From NCBI GenBank assembly GCA_016721925.1, contig JADKHE010000013.1, positions 558,001-622,000 of the forward strand: a DNA stretch of 64,000 bases, read 5' to 3'. Origin of the DNA: Candidatus Skiveiella danica. GTDB taxonomy: Bacteria > Pseudomonadota > Gammaproteobacteria > Burkholderiales > Burkholderiaceae_C. A model generated the notes under the pieces. The model was not told the DNA's origin. It saw only the letters and a list, made by a program, of their open reading frames with translations, and ran no database searches. Position numbers and translations under genes: made by a program. Below, piece after piece: positions 17,259 to 26,562 of the stretch; the stretch's first letter is position 1, and each line of letters begins with the position of its first letter.

Positions 17259-18366
17259 TCTCAAATCCAAGTGCAACAGTGAGAGCTTACTGGATGGCCA
17301 AGGGATCCTTGTCGAGTTTGTCCAGGTAAGCGCGGTAGACCTCAATGGGCGAGGCCCATCCGAGGGTTTTGCGAGGCCGGTTGTTGATCTCGTCGGCGAT
17401 GGCGTCGAGCTGTTCCTGGCTGTAGCCAGACAGGTCCGTGCCCTTGGGCAGGTACTGCCGCACCAGGCCGTTGGTGTTTTCGTTGGTGCCGCGTTGCCAA
17501 GGGCTGTGCGGATCGCAGAAATACACGGCAATGCCCGTGCGCTGGCTCAACTGGCGGTGGCAGGCCATCTCCTTGCCTCTGTCATAAGTCAGCGTCTGGC
17601 GCAGGGGTTGGGCGATGCTCAGCAGCTTGTCGCTGAACGCCTGTAGTACATGCGCGGCCGTAGCCGGCTGTGGATGGGGCAGTTTGACCAGCATCAACAG
17701 CCGGCTGCTGCGCTCCACCAGCGAACCCACTGCGCTGAGATTGGCCGCGCCTTTGATCAGGTCTCCCTCCCAGTGACCGGGAAACTGGCGCTCGTTGACC
17801 TGCGGCGGGCGCACATGGATGCTCAGCAGATCGGTAATCTCGCCTCGGCGGTCCGTGCCGCGTGAGCGCGGCCAGCGTTTGGCGCGCGCCATGCGCAGGC
17901 AGGCGATGAGCTCGCGGCGTAGCTCCCCCTTGGGCTGGGCATAGATACAGGTGTAGATGGATTCGTGTGACACGCGCTGGCGCTGATCTGTGCCATGCAC
18001 TGTAGCCAGGTGCCCGGCAATCTGCTCGGGCGACCAGAGCCTGCGCAGCAGTCGACAGACCTGTTTGAACAAGGTCGACTCCGGTGCCAGCTTGGGCTGT
18101 GGGCGGCTGTACCTGCGCCTGCGCTGGTAGCGCTGCTGGGCAAACTTGCAGTTGTAGGGGGCTGCCGGCGCATTGCGCCGGCTCTCACGACTGATGGTCG
18201 AGGGTGAACGTCCAAGCGCTCGGGCAATGGCCCGTACGCTCATGCCCTGCTGTAACCCCAACGCGATGGTGCTGCGTTCCTCATAGCTCAGATGTTCGTA
18301 CTTCCGGGTTTCCTTCATGCCTTAACCTCCTCTTTGGATATGGGGGTGTTGCACTTGAAATTTGAG
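17259..18366 (-). mobile_element. IS30-family insertion sequence, about 1.1 kb
   Basis: One transposase gene is flanked by imperfect terminal inverted repeats: CTCAAATCC-AAGTGCAACA at the left (17260-17277) and, reversed, CTCAAATTTCAAGTGCAACA at the right (18347-18366). GCGG occurs just outside both ends (17255-17258 and about 18366-18369) and may be the target duplication, but the edges are not exact. It appears intact and is inserted in a dispersed-repeat copy. Confidence 0.8.
17287..18318 (-). CDS. IS30 family transposase
   Basis: A 343-aa DDE transposase of full length. The N-terminal helix-turn-helix reads YEERSTIALGLQQGMSVRAIARALGRSPSTISRE, typical of IS30. The catalytic core has WEGDLIKG with the first Asp, TYDRGKEMA with the second, and the final Glu in GTNENTNGLVRQYLPKG. 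GAGGAGG lies upstream of the ATG at 18318. No frameshift or stop is seen, so the element may still be active. Confidence 0.95.
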   Translation of the reverse strand: MKETRKYEHLSYEERSTIALGLQQGMSVRAIARALGRSPSTISRESRRNAPAAPYNCKFAQQRYQRRRRYSRPQPKLAPESTLFKQVCRLLRRLWSPEQIAGHLATVHGTDQRQRVSHESIYTCIYAQPKGELRRELIACLRMARAKRWPRSRGTDRRGEITDLLSIHVRPPQVNERQFPGHWEGDLIKGAANLSAVGSLVERSSRLLMLVKLPHPQPATAAHVLQAFSDKLLSIAQPLRQTLTYDRGKEMACHRQLSQRTGIAVYFCDPHSPWQRGTNENTNGLVRQYLPKGTDLSGYSQEQLDAIADEINNRPRKTLGWASPIEVYRAYLDKLDKDPLAIQ

Positions 18367-18415
18367 CGGGCCCTGGGATAAGGTCGAAAAGGCTCAAAAC
18401 TCCGGGTTCAGAAGC

Positions 18416-19069
18416 TCAAAATGCTACCCCGAGCATGCCCACGAAGACTTGCGCCGACGATCCGGGGTTAAACCAGTAGCCCCCCACGGTAACCGGGCCC
18501 CAGGTGACCTGCGCAAACGGCCCGCGCTGAAAGCTGCGATCGCCGCCGTAAATGTTGGTTCGCTGGCCCGCCAGGCCGACGCGCAGCCATTGCACCGGCC
18601 GCCAGCCCAGTTCGCTCCAGGCATAGGCGTAGCTGCCTGTCGATTCACGGCGGCTGCGCACGTACTCTGCCTCGACATACAGGTCAAATGTCTTCCAGCC
18701 CAATGTCGCTTCCAGCCCGGGCACGAAAGCCTGCGTCGTACCCCAGGCGCCGCCGAGCAGCGGCGTCAGCTCCCAGGTCAGCGTGTCGCCGCCGGAAAAA
18801 TTCCAGCCGATGAAGGCCGAGCGAGCGCCGATCGACTCGTAGTTGACGCGCGCTTCGAGGTGCAACGGGCCGCGATCGGCGGTGGCGATACCCGAGGTGT
18901 AGTTCTGCCCGCCGCGCACGACTGTGGGATAGGCCGTGACCGCAAACGCCCAGGGCTTGGCCGCTTGCGCCGGGGTGCCGAATGCGGCGGGTGGTGCATC
19001 GGCGGCCCATGCCGACGCGGAGACGATGGCAACGAAGCCTGCCAGGATGCAGCGGGGCTCCCTCATCAT
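18416..19069 (-). CDS. predicted outer-membrane beta-barrel protein, function unknown
   Basis: A 217-aa protein with a clear signal peptide (CILAGFVAIVSASAWAADA). The body has alternating polar and hydrophobic residues rich in Gly, Trp and Tyr, and ends in Phe (MLGVAF), the usual signature of small outer-membrane barrels. No named family was recognised. Its ATG overlaps the stop of the upstream VIT1-like gene by 4 bp (ATGA), so the two are translated together and probably act in one process. The IS30 element lies just downstream. Confidence 0.65.
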   Translation of the reverse strand: MMREPRCILAGFVAIVSASAWAADAPPAAFGTPAQAAKPWAFAVTAYPTVVRGGQNYTSGIATADRGPLHLEARVNYESIGARSAFIGWNFSGGDTLTWELTPLLGGAWGTTQAFVPGLEATLGWKTFDLYVEAEYVRSRRESTGSYAYAWSELGWRPVQWLRVGLAGQRTNIYGGDRSFQRGPFAQVTWGPVTVGGYWFNPGSSAQVFVGMLGVAF

Positions 19070-19737
19070 CCGCCGAGTGCGTTGATTGCCGCCACGAGGC
19101 CGGAGCCCAGCCCGACCATGATCACCCCCACCCTCCAGCTGCCGTAGCCCGCATAGCGCCCCAGCGCAAGGCCGCCGATGAACAGCATCAACAGCGCGAC
19201 GACGCGGGAGATATTCTTGGCCACGCCGACATCGGCAAACATCATGAACGGCAGCACAACCGGAAAGGTCGCCGCAACCACGATCAGGAAGATCGCCAGC
19301 GCCGCGAGCGCATCATCACGGCCCATCGCTGGGCGTTCTGGCAGATCGCTCAAAGCCATGACCCGCCCGCGAATCGCCTCGATCTCGGCGGCGGTCAGCA
19401 GACCCGCCGCCGCCTTCGACAGCGACTGCTCGATCAAAGCACACCCGGCTTTCGCATCCGGCGCGGCACGCACGGCATGGATCAAGGTCAACTTGCGGCC
19501 GCGGTCGGTGACGGTGCGCACCAGGTACATCACCGCATCGACAAGCCCCCAGGCCAGGTTGCAGCCCAGGGCCGCGATGAACATGGTGCGGATCTGCGCA
19601 TTCCCCTGTTCCGCCACGGAGGCCGCGCCGGTAAACGTGAGCGCCATGAACAGGCCGAAAAGCATCTCGGACACCCGGTCCACCGGGCTGAGGACGGGCT
19701 CACGAACGGATCGCGCGGGGTCTGTCACGTCAGTCAT
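19066..19737 (-). CDS. VIT1/CCC1-type membrane protein
   Basis: A 223-aa inner-membrane protein. The N-terminal DRVSEMLFGLFMALTFTGAASVAE and GCNLAWGLVDAVMYLV resemble the VIT1/CCC1 iron/manganese transporter-like group. A central charged domain (about residues 80-145) is followed by three C-terminal hydrophobic segments. Transport of a divalent metal is possible by family; no metal ligands can be assigned with confidence. It is coupled by a 4-bp overlap to a downstream outer-membrane-barrel gene. Confidence 0.6.
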   Translation of the reverse strand: MTDVTDPARSVREPVLSPVDRVSEMLFGLFMALTFTGAASVAEQGNAQIRTMFIAALGCNLAWGLVDAVMYLVRTVTDRGRKLTLIHAVRAAPDAKAGCALIEQSLSKAAAGLLTAAEIEAIRGRVMALSDLPERPAMGRDDALAALAIFLIVVAATFPVVLPFMMFADVGVAKNISRVVALLMLFIGGLALGRYAGYGSWRVGVIMVGLGSGLVAAINALGG

Positions 19738-20155
19738 GGGTGTCCCCGGAACGGCCCCGGATCACGATTCAAAGCCGTCCGCCAGGCACCTGTTCTGTGC
19801 ATTTCAACCTCCAGTTCGTCTGCAACGATTCTAGTCACCCCAGCCGGCGGAAAGAGGGCCGTGCGCCTATGGCGCCGCCTTCGCTGCGGGAGCGGAGCGC
19901 AGAAGTTGCAGTGGGGTCCGTCGCCATGACTGGCCGGAAACCAGCGCAGCGTTCGCATCTGAAAACAACCAGCGATTGACCGGCAATGCTCGCGCCCACG
20001 GGGCATCCAGCGGCAAAGTTGTCCGGCGGCCGTTGCCCGGTGTGCGCCGGTGTATCGTACGAAGCCGCGTCACCCGAGTTTGCCCAGCTTGACCGATCGA
20101 CGAGCTCGCGACGCTCTGGCTGCGTAACCGCATGAACGAATCAAAGGAGATGGAG
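19738..20155. other. intergenic region, 418 bp
   Basis: Divergent gap between the VIT1-like gene and ppk2. It must hold both promoters. No repeat, RNA gene or terminator was recognised, and no open frame here looks coding. Confidence 0.5.
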
Positions 20156-21121
20156 ATGGCAGTAAAGAAGGCCGAAGCGAAGCCCGCCGTGGCGACGGGC
20201 ACGGCAGTCGTGGCCAGCGGCACGCTGACGCCTGACGTCATGAACGCCTGGCCGAGCCCACCGCCCAAGGTGAAGACCAGAGCCAGAGCCAAAGGCAAGG
20301 AAAAAGGCGGGGAAACCAAAGGTCAGGTGCCGAAGGCCGTCCCGGAGGCAGAGAAAATGTCCGCCAAAGCGTACGCGAAAGCGATGAAGAAGCTCCATGT
20401 CGAGCTGGTCAAGCTGCAGCAGTGGGTGGTGGCCAAGGGCCTCAAGGTCTGCATCGTCTTCGAAGGGCGCGACGGCGCCGGCAAGGGCGGCACCATCAAG
20501 GCGCTCACCGAGCGCGTCAGCCCCCGGGTGTTTCGCGTGGTCGCGCTGCCGGCGCCGACTGAGCGCGAGAAGTCGCAGATGTACGCCCAGCGCTACCTGC
20601 CGCACCTGCCGGCCGCTGGCGAAGTCGTGATCTTCGACCGCAGCTGGTACAACCGCGCCGGCGTCGAACGCGTGATGGGATTCTGCACGGAGGAGCAGGC
20701 ACAGGGGTTCCTGAAATTGATTCCGGCGTTCGAAACCCTGATGAGCAGGTCCGGCATCATCCTGCTCAAATACTGGCTGGAGGTGAGCCCCGAGGAACAG
20801 ACCCGCAGGCTCGCGGCGCGCATCCACGACGGGCGCAAGGTCTGGAAGCTTTCGCCGATGGACCTGAAGTCCTATGACCGCTGGGACGATTACACCAAGG
20901 CGCGCGACGACATGTTCGCCACCTCCGACACGGACGCGCATCCCTGGTATGTGGCCCGGTCGGAAGACAAGAAGCGCGTGCGCCTGAACGTGATCAGCCA
21001 CCTGCTCAAGCATGTGCCGTACAAGGCATTGCCGGCCGAAAAGATCGAATTGCCCAAGCGCAAGATCGGCCGTGTGAAGCCGTCCGAGCATCCCCTGCGC
21101 TACGTGCCTGAAACCTATTGA
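20156..21121 (+). CDS. ppk2: polyphosphate kinase 2 family protein
   Basis: About 321 aa. PPK2 enzymes move phosphate between polyphosphate and nucleotides. The Walker A motif GRDGAGKGG and the lid/Walker B region FDRSWYNRAGVERVMGF are intact, followed by the conserved KYWLEVSPEEQTRR and WDDYTKARDDMF. The N-terminal 60 residues are a Lys/Ala-rich extension not needed for the fold. The ATG at 20156 was chosen because AAGGAG lies 6 nt upstream; two upstream in-frame ATGs (20132, 20150) overlap or precede that site. The next gene on the strand (SulP) follows after 63 bp. Nucleotide preference (ADP or GDP) cannot be read with certainty. Confidence 0.92.
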   Translation: MAVKKAEAKPAVATGTAVVASGTLTPDVMNAWPSPPPKVKTRARAKGKEKGGETKGQVPKAVPEAEKMSAKAYAKAMKKLHVELVKLQQWVVAKGLKVCIVFEGRDGAGKGGTIKALTERVSPRVFRVVALPAPTEREKSQMYAQRYLPHLPAAGEVVIFDRSWYNRAGVERVMGFCTEEQAQGFLKLIPAFETLMSRSGIILLKYWLEVSPEEQTRRLAARIHDGRKVWKLSPMDLKSYDRWDDYTKARDDMFATSDTDAHPWYVARSEDKKRVRLNVISHLLKHVPYKALPAEKIELPKRKIGRVKPSEHPLRYVPETY

Positions 21122-21184
21122 CGAACCCGCATCGTCCACAGGCAGCCTCTGCGCACAGCGGCCGTAACCGAAAGGCACAGCACC

Positions 21185-22873
21185 GTGAATCAGCCTTCGA
21201 GAAGATCGAGCGCACCATCAGTCGGCGAAGAGACATTGCGCCTTGATGTGGTGGCCGGACTGACGGCTGCCGCGGTCGTTCTGCCCAAGGCGATGGCCTA
21301 TGCCACCGTGGCCGGTTTGCCGGTGGCCGTCGGCCTGTACACGGCCTTCATCCCGATGTTGATCTATGCGCTGCTCGGCGCCTCCCGCGTGCTCAGCGTC
21401 AGTTCCACCGCCACGCTGGCCATCCTGGCGGGCACCCAGTTGGGCCTGGCGGTGCCCGACAGCGATCCGGGCAGGCTGGTCACCGCGACGGCGACGCTGG
21501 CCGCCCTCGTTGGCGCGATGCTGCTGCTGGCCCGGCTGCTGCGACTGGGCTTCGTGGCCAATTTCATCTCCACTCCCGTGCTGACCGGCTTCAAGGCCGG
21601 AATCGGCCTGGTGGTCGTGCTCGACCAGCTCCCCAAACTGCTGGGCGTCCACATCACCAAACAAGGCTTCTTTGCCGATGTGCTGAACGTCGTCCACCAC
21701 ATCCCGGACACTTCGCTGATGACCCTGGGCGTCGCACTGGCGACGTTTGCCGTGCTGATCGGCATGGAGCGCCTGTGGCCGCACTCGCCGGCGCCGTTGG
21801 TCGCGGTGGGCGGCAGCATCGCCGCGTCGTGGTTCTTCGGCCTGAAGGCCCTGGGCGTCTCGACCGTGGGTCTGATTCCGCAAGGCTTTCCGTCGCTCAC
21901 GCTGCCGGATCTTTCGCTGGTCGAGCAGCTGGTCCCCGGTGCGCTGGGCATTGCGCTCATGAGCTTCACCGAAACGATCGCGGCCGGACGCGCCTTCGCC
22001 CTGCCGCGCGATCCGCCCATCAATGCGAACCGGGAGCTCGTCGCCACCGGGCTGGCCAATATCGGCGGCGCGCTGCTCGGTGCGATGCCGGCCGGCGGCG
22101 GGACTTCGCAGACGGCCGTGGTGCGATCGGTGGGCGGACAGTCACAAAAGGCGTCGCTGGTGACCGCCGGCGCGGCGCTGGCGACCATGCTGTTTCTCGC
22201 ACCGCTCTTGGGACTCATGCCCCACGCCACGTTGGCGGCCGTCGTCATCGTCTACTCGGTCGGGCTGATCCAGCCGGCCGAGTTCCGTGCCATCCTGAAG
22301 GTTCGCTCGATGGAGTTCCGCTGGGCGCTGATCGCCTGCCTGGGTGTGCTGGTGTTCGGCACGCTCAAAGGCATTGTGGTGGCCATCATCGTGTCGATGA
22401 TCGGTCTGGCCAGCCAGACGGCCCACCCCCGCATCTCGGTCATCGGCCGCAAACGCGGAAGCGATGAACTTCGGCCGCTGTCGCCGGAGCACACCGACGA
22501 CGAAACGTTCGATGGCCTGCTGGTCGTGCGACCGGAGGGGCGTCTGTTTTTCGTCAACGTGCAGAACGTGGCGGAACGAATCGGGGCGCTGGTCCGACAG
22601 CATCAGCCCCGCGTGCTGGCGCTGGACCTGAGCCGCGTGCCCGACATCGAGTATTCGGCACTGCAAACGCTCATGGAAGACGAGCAGCGCCTGACGGAAC
22701 AGGGCACCGAAGTCTGGCTGGCAGGACTGAACCCTGGCGTGAAGGAGACCGTGCAGCACGCCGGGTTCGACAAACGCCTGGGCCGTGAACGCCTGCTGTT
22801 CAACGCCCGCGCCGCCGTGGAACACTACCAGGCACTTTACCCGAAAGGTGGAGCCGCAAGCGGGCAAGGCTGA
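21185..22873 (+). CDS. SulP family inorganic anion transporter with STAS domain
   Basis: A 562-aa inner-membrane transporter, a second SulP in the window. The core begins DVVAGLTAAAVVLPKAMAYATVAGLPVAVGLYTAF and contains GAMPAGGGTSQTAVVRSVGGQ in place of the usual GA(F)SRS region, a pattern of the bicarbonate/sulfate-like subgroup. The STAS domain occupies roughly residues 430-550 (RLFFVNVQNVAERI, LALDLSRVPDIEYSAL). The start is a GTG with a weak AAAGG upstream. It follows ppk2 by 63 bp; co-transcription is likely. The anion is not predictable. Confidence 0.88.
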   Translation: MNQPSRRSSAPSVGEETLRLDVVAGLTAAAVVLPKAMAYATVAGLPVAVGLYTAFIPMLIYALLGASRVLSVSSTATLAILAGTQLGLAVPDSDPGRLVTATATLAALVGAMLLLARLLRLGFVANFISTPVLTGFKAGIGLVVVLDQLPKLLGVHITKQGFFADVLNVVHHIPDTSLMTLGVALATFAVLIGMERLWPHSPAPLVAVGGSIAASWFFGLKALGVSTVGLIPQGFPSLTLPDLSLVEQLVPGALGIALMSFTETIAAGRAFALPRDPPINANRELVATGLANIGGALLGAMPAGGGTSQTAVVRSVGGQSQKASLVTAGAALATMLFLAPLLGLMPHATLAAVVIVYSVGLIQPAEFRAILKVRSMEFRWALIACLGVLVFGTLKGIVVAIIVSMIGLASQTAHPRISVIGRKRGSDELRPLSPEHTDDETFDGLLVVRPEGRLFFVNVQNVAERIGALVRQHQPRVLALDLSRVPDIEYSALQTLMEDEQRLTEQGTEVWLAGLNPGVKETVQHAGFDKRLGRERLLFNARAAVEHYQALYPKGGAASGQG

Positions 22874-22961
22874 CCCGGTCCGGCGACGGCCGCACCCGCC
22901 ACGCGCCGGTTCAGACGATGTAGATTCCAGGGTGTCCCTGTTTCCCCTATCTGGAGGTTCC

Positions 22962-23678
22962 ATGCGCCTGTTGCTGTTGTCCAATGCCAAGCGCGAGGGC
23001 TCGGCCTACCTGGAGTGGGCTCTGACCCATTTTTCTGACTTCTTCAAGCCCGCCGCCGTTTCTCGAATCGTCTTTGTTCCGTTTGCCGGTGTCACCGCCG
23101 AACCGGACGCCTATGTCGACAAGGTGCGCCCGGTGTTTGCGCAAATGGGCATCGAAGTGGACGGGGTGCACCGATTCTCCGACCCCGTTGCGGCCGTCCG
23201 TGCGGCGCAGGCGGTGGTGGTGGGCGGCGGAAGCACCTGGAAGCTGCTTCGGGATGTCCGCGGATTGCGTTTGCTGCGCGCGATTCGCCAGCGGGCATTG
23301 AACGGCATGCCCTACGCGGGATGGAGTGCAGGTGCCAATCTGGCCTGCCCCACGATCATGACCAGCAACGACATGCCCATCTGCGACCCGGGCGGATTTG
23401 ACGCACTCGGCCTGGTGCCCTTCCAGATCAACCCGCACTACCTCCACGGCAACCCGCCCGGATTCAAAGGGGAAACGCGTGAGGAACGCATCACCGAATT
23501 CTGTGCGGTGAACCGAAGCGTGTGGGTGACCGGGCTTCGCGAAGGCACCGGTTTGGGCCTGGTAGACAAGCAACTCACATTGGTGGGCGACGGCGGCGAT
23601 TGCCGGATTTTCCGCTACGGACAGGAACCGCGAGAGATCGCCGCCGGTGCCGACGTACAGTTCCTGATGGCTGAATGA
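22962..23678 (+). CDS. pepE: peptidase E (alpha-aspartyl dipeptidase, S51)
   Basis: A 238-aa cytoplasmic serine peptidase that cleaves N-terminal Asp dipeptides. It begins MRLLLLSNAKREGS as in the family. The nucleophile elbow is YAGWSAGANLACPTI, and the active His lies in INPHYLHG. Upstream, VVGGGSTWKLLRDV is the GGGNT-like segment of the oxyanion region, with Ser-Thr in place of the usual Asn-Thr. CTGGAGG precedes the ATG at 22962. It converges on dcuC with 46 bp between stops. Confidence 0.88.
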   Translation: MRLLLLSNAKREGSAYLEWALTHFSDFFKPAAVSRIVFVPFAGVTAEPDAYVDKVRPVFAQMGIEVDGVHRFSDPVAAVRAAQAVVVGGGSTWKLLRDVRGLRLLRAIRQRALNGMPYAGWSAGANLACPTIMTSNDMPICDPGGFDALGLVPFQINPHYLHGNPPGFKGETREERITEFCAVNRSVWVTGLREGTGLGLVDKQLTLVGDGGDCRIFRYGQEPREIAAGADVQFLMAE

Positions 23679-23724
23679 AGCGAAGCGCCGTCGGACCAAG
23701 CGGCACCATCCCCGCAAACAGCGT

Positions 23725-25104
23725 TCACTTCATGAACAGCAGGTAGTTGAGCAGCAGGGCCGTCAGAAGGGCCCCGGCCATCGGCACGCTGGTGCGTTTG
23801 ACCAGCACGAAGGGTGAGATCTTCGCAATCCCTGAGCAGGCAATCAGCACGGCCGCAATCGGCGACACGGTGCGCCCGATGCTGGAGGCAAGCTGCATCG
23901 GCAACAGCATGGTGACCGCGGGCACGCCAAACTTGGCCGCGACGGCCGGCGCCAGGGTCGAGAAGCTCAGGAAAGCCGCGTTGCCCGAACCCATGATGAC
24001 GGATGCCACCACGATCAGGCCCACCATCACCAGCGTCATCAGGCCGCTGCCGATGCCGGCGTTGCTGGCCGAGTGCAGCAAGGTGTCGATGGCACCGATG
24101 GCCTTCAGCGATTCGGCAAAGAACTCGGCACAGACGATGAGCGCGACCACTGGTCCGAACACCTTTCCCATGCCTTCGAGAAAACTGGAAAAGCCGGCGA
24201 GCGAGGTCCGCACATCGCGCGAGCGCAGCAACTCGCACAGCATGCCGGTAAACACCGACAGCAACATCGCCACCTCCACACTCATCCGGATGTTGCTGAT
24301 GATCAGCTTGGAGAAAGTCATCATCAGCACGAAGGGGATGATGGGCAACAGCGCATACCAGGCCGGCGCCGCCACCTCGCCCGCTTTTTTCTCGTCGAGT
24401 TCCGCGGAGTCTCCGCGGTGCGCGGCGGGGTCCCATCCATCCCTGCGGTCGCAGAAGCGCTGCCAGAAGAAATGCAGCACCATGGTCACCAGCAGCATGG
24501 GCGCCACCAGCCAGATCTGGTAGTCGACAAAATAGCTGGTCGGATCCAGCCCGGACTGTCCCGCCGAGAAGATGGCGTTGGTCTGGGTCGGGCCGATCTC
24601 GAACGACTGCGACGTGGCGATCACCCCACAGGCCGAGGCCGGGCTGATGCCGAGGTTGCGCATGATGGGATACATCGTCACCATCAGCAAAAGGCCCAGG
24701 CCGGTGGCCGAGGTGACAAAGAGCGAAACAAACACGGCCACCAGGTAGCAGACCGAGAGCATCAGGTAGCTCGACTGGATGCCTGAGATCGGTTTGACCG
24801 CCACCTGAACCAGCGCTTGCGACGCTCCGATGTGCGACATGTACGTGGCAAAGCCCGCCACCAGCATGATGGTCAGGCCCAGCCCTGCAGCCCGGGACGA
24901 AAAGATGCCCTTGAACACCTCGAACAGGTCGAACAACGCGAAGCCCGAGCCCTTGCCGGCCGGCAGGATCGGATGGATCCCGAGCCAGTAGGCCGCGGTG
25001 AAGATCGCCAACCCAGCCAGCGCCAGAACGGCCTGCGGGTTGAAGTCCTTGACGATGCCGTAAACAACCGCCCCCAATACCAAGCCGACAAACACGAGTT
25101 CCAC
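23725..25104 (-). CDS. dcuC: anaerobic C4-dicarboxylate transporter DcuC family
   Basis: A 459-aa inner-membrane protein with about twelve hydrophobic segments and the DcuC signatures GFATYMSHIGAS, SATGLGLLLMVTMYPIMRNLG and FEIGPTQTNAIFSA. E. coli DcuC mainly exports succinate during fermentation. A GTG start at 25104 has GGGGAG 6 nt upstream. It fits the fumarate-reductase and rhodoquinone genes elsewhere in the window, although it is not next to them. No FNR box was seen in its upstream gap. Confidence 0.88.
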   Translation of the reverse strand: MELVFVGLVLGAVVYGIVKDFNPQAVLALAGLAIFTAAYWLGIHPILPAGKGSGFALFDLFEVFKGIFSSRAAGLGLTIMLVAGFATYMSHIGASQALVQVAVKPISGIQSSYLMLSVCYLVAVFVSLFVTSATGLGLLLMVTMYPIMRNLGISPASACGVIATSQSFEIGPTQTNAIFSAGQSGLDPTSYFVDYQIWLVAPMLLVTMVLHFFWQRFCDRRDGWDPAAHRGDSAELDEKKAGEVAAPAWYALLPIIPFVLMMTFSKLIISNIRMSVEVAMLLSVFTGMLCELLRSRDVRTSLAGFSSFLEGMGKVFGPVVALIVCAEFFAESLKAIGAIDTLLHSASNAGIGSGLMTLVMVGLIVVASVIMGSGNAAFLSFSTLAPAVAAKFGVPAVTMLLPMQLASSIGRTVSPIAAVLIACSGIAKISPFVLVKRTSVPMAGALLTALLLNYLLFMK

Positions 25105-25337
25105 ATCCGTCTCCCCGGAAGTCCTGAAAAGCCCGCAGGTCGCTTCGTTTCACCGCTTGCCGCCTGATCCGTTCCGCCCCGCGGCTGACCTGTGCACGAT
25201 CCTATTGGAAAAGCACGCGCATGGCAAAGCGGCCGCATTGACAATCGGCGGACGTGCGACGACAGTGGGACGGCGCTCAACGCAAGCGAGCGTTGCGTCA
25301 CAGCGGCGAGACAAGGATTGCAGGGAGGGCACCCGCT

Positions 25338-26408
25338 ATGGAAACGAGCATCGACTGGATCCCCGCGGGGCGAACCTTCGGTTTTGACGAACTGGTGTTC
25401 TGGAAGGGCAAGGGCAGCCTGCCCTTCAACTCGGCTGCGGCCCGCATCGACACCATCGTGCTGGGCCCCCATGCCGGCGCCCGCCTTCCTGCCGAGTTGC
25501 AGCCCTTCGTCGATCCTGCGCTGACGCGGCGCAAGCAATACGACTACTCGGATGCAATCACCAGCCCCCTGGGCCGCGCGTGGGCTGCAGCCGACCCCGC
25601 TGTCATCTTTGTTGAATGCCCGCATTCGCGCGTGGTACTCGACCCCAACCGCGCACCACCGGCTGACGCCATGAGCAGCCTGCGCGAGTTCTTCCGGCGG
25701 CTGGAGCGCCTGCGGGCCGATGAAAGTGTCAGCTTTGCCGGCATCGATGCCATTCGCCCGATCACTTTCTCGGGTGAAACCGTGCTGATGCCGCCAGCGA
25801 CCGAAGCGCAGTGGGCAGGGCTTGCCGCTGCCCTGGCTGCCGGGCGAAAGCTGGGCCACGACAGATATCGCGATGCCTGCAACCGCGTGATCGATGCGGT
25901 GCTCGATGCGCGGCCCAAGGACGCTGCGCTGCTGGTGGTGGGCCTGCACGACACCATGAACACAAAGATGCGCGCCGACGGGGCCCTTGTGGTGGAGCGT
26001 CCCGTGGCCGACCGTCTGCCCACGCTGGTCAATTTCGGCAACAAGGGCGATGCACAAGGGGAATACGAGTCGGAACCCTTGTCGCTTGGCGCCGCGCCCA
26101 TGCGGCGAATCGCCGAGGCCTGGGCATACGGCTTCAAACTCGATGCGGCCGCCGTCGGCCGCGCAGTCTCCCTGAACCACCCCTACAAAGGCGGGTATGA
26201 AATCGGCCACTATGGCGAGGTCCTGGCGGCAAGCCAGCGACCCAGGGTCGGTGCGTTTCAGGTTGAGTTCCTGCGTGAAGCGCTGCTGGGTCCGCGCGCC
26301 ACGGCGCACCTGCAACAGCCCGGGGCGGACTGGCCTGAAGTGGATGAAGCCCATCTGAAGGCGGTCGTCACCTCGCTGGTTGAAGCGGGTCAATGGTTGC
26401 GAGCCTGA
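25338..26408 (+). CDS. N-formylglutamate amidohydrolase-like protein
   Basis: A 356-aa protein resembling the N-formylglutamate deformylase family (zinc-dependent amide hydrolysis, as in the last step of one histidine-degradation route). Visible family-like pieces are VLGPHAGARLP near residue 40, FVECPHSRVVLDPNRAP near 95, VVGLHDTMNTK near 210 and LNHPYKGGYEIGHYG near 275; these carry the expected Asp, Asn and His ligands. GGGAGG precedes the ATG at 25338. No histidine-catabolism genes are nearby, so the substrate may differ. Confidence 0.65.
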   Translation: METSIDWIPAGRTFGFDELVFWKGKGSLPFNSAAARIDTIVLGPHAGARLPAELQPFVDPALTRRKQYDYSDAITSPLGRAWAAADPAVIFVECPHSRVVLDPNRAPPADAMSSLREFFRRLERLRADESVSFAGIDAIRPITFSGETVLMPPATEAQWAGLAAALAAGRKLGHDRYRDACNRVIDAVLDARPKDAALLVVGLHDTMNTKMRADGALVVERPVADRLPTLVNFGNKGDAQGEYESEPLSLGAAPMRRIAEAWAYGFKLDAAAVGRAVSLNHPYKGGYEIGHYGEVLAASQRPRVGAFQVEFLREALLGPRATAHLQQPGADWPEVDEAHLKAVVTSLVEAGQWLRA

Positions 26409-26562
26409 CCGGGTCTGTTCAGCCGCCTGCGCGCGGCCACCCTGCGGGTTAGAATTTTGACGCGATGGATCCGAGCCGCAGTTTCGACCGAGACCGGTCC
26501 TCTTCGCCACGTCAGCCGTCGCACAGGCGGCAAGCCGTTCAACCCCACCAAGGAGTCCCGCC

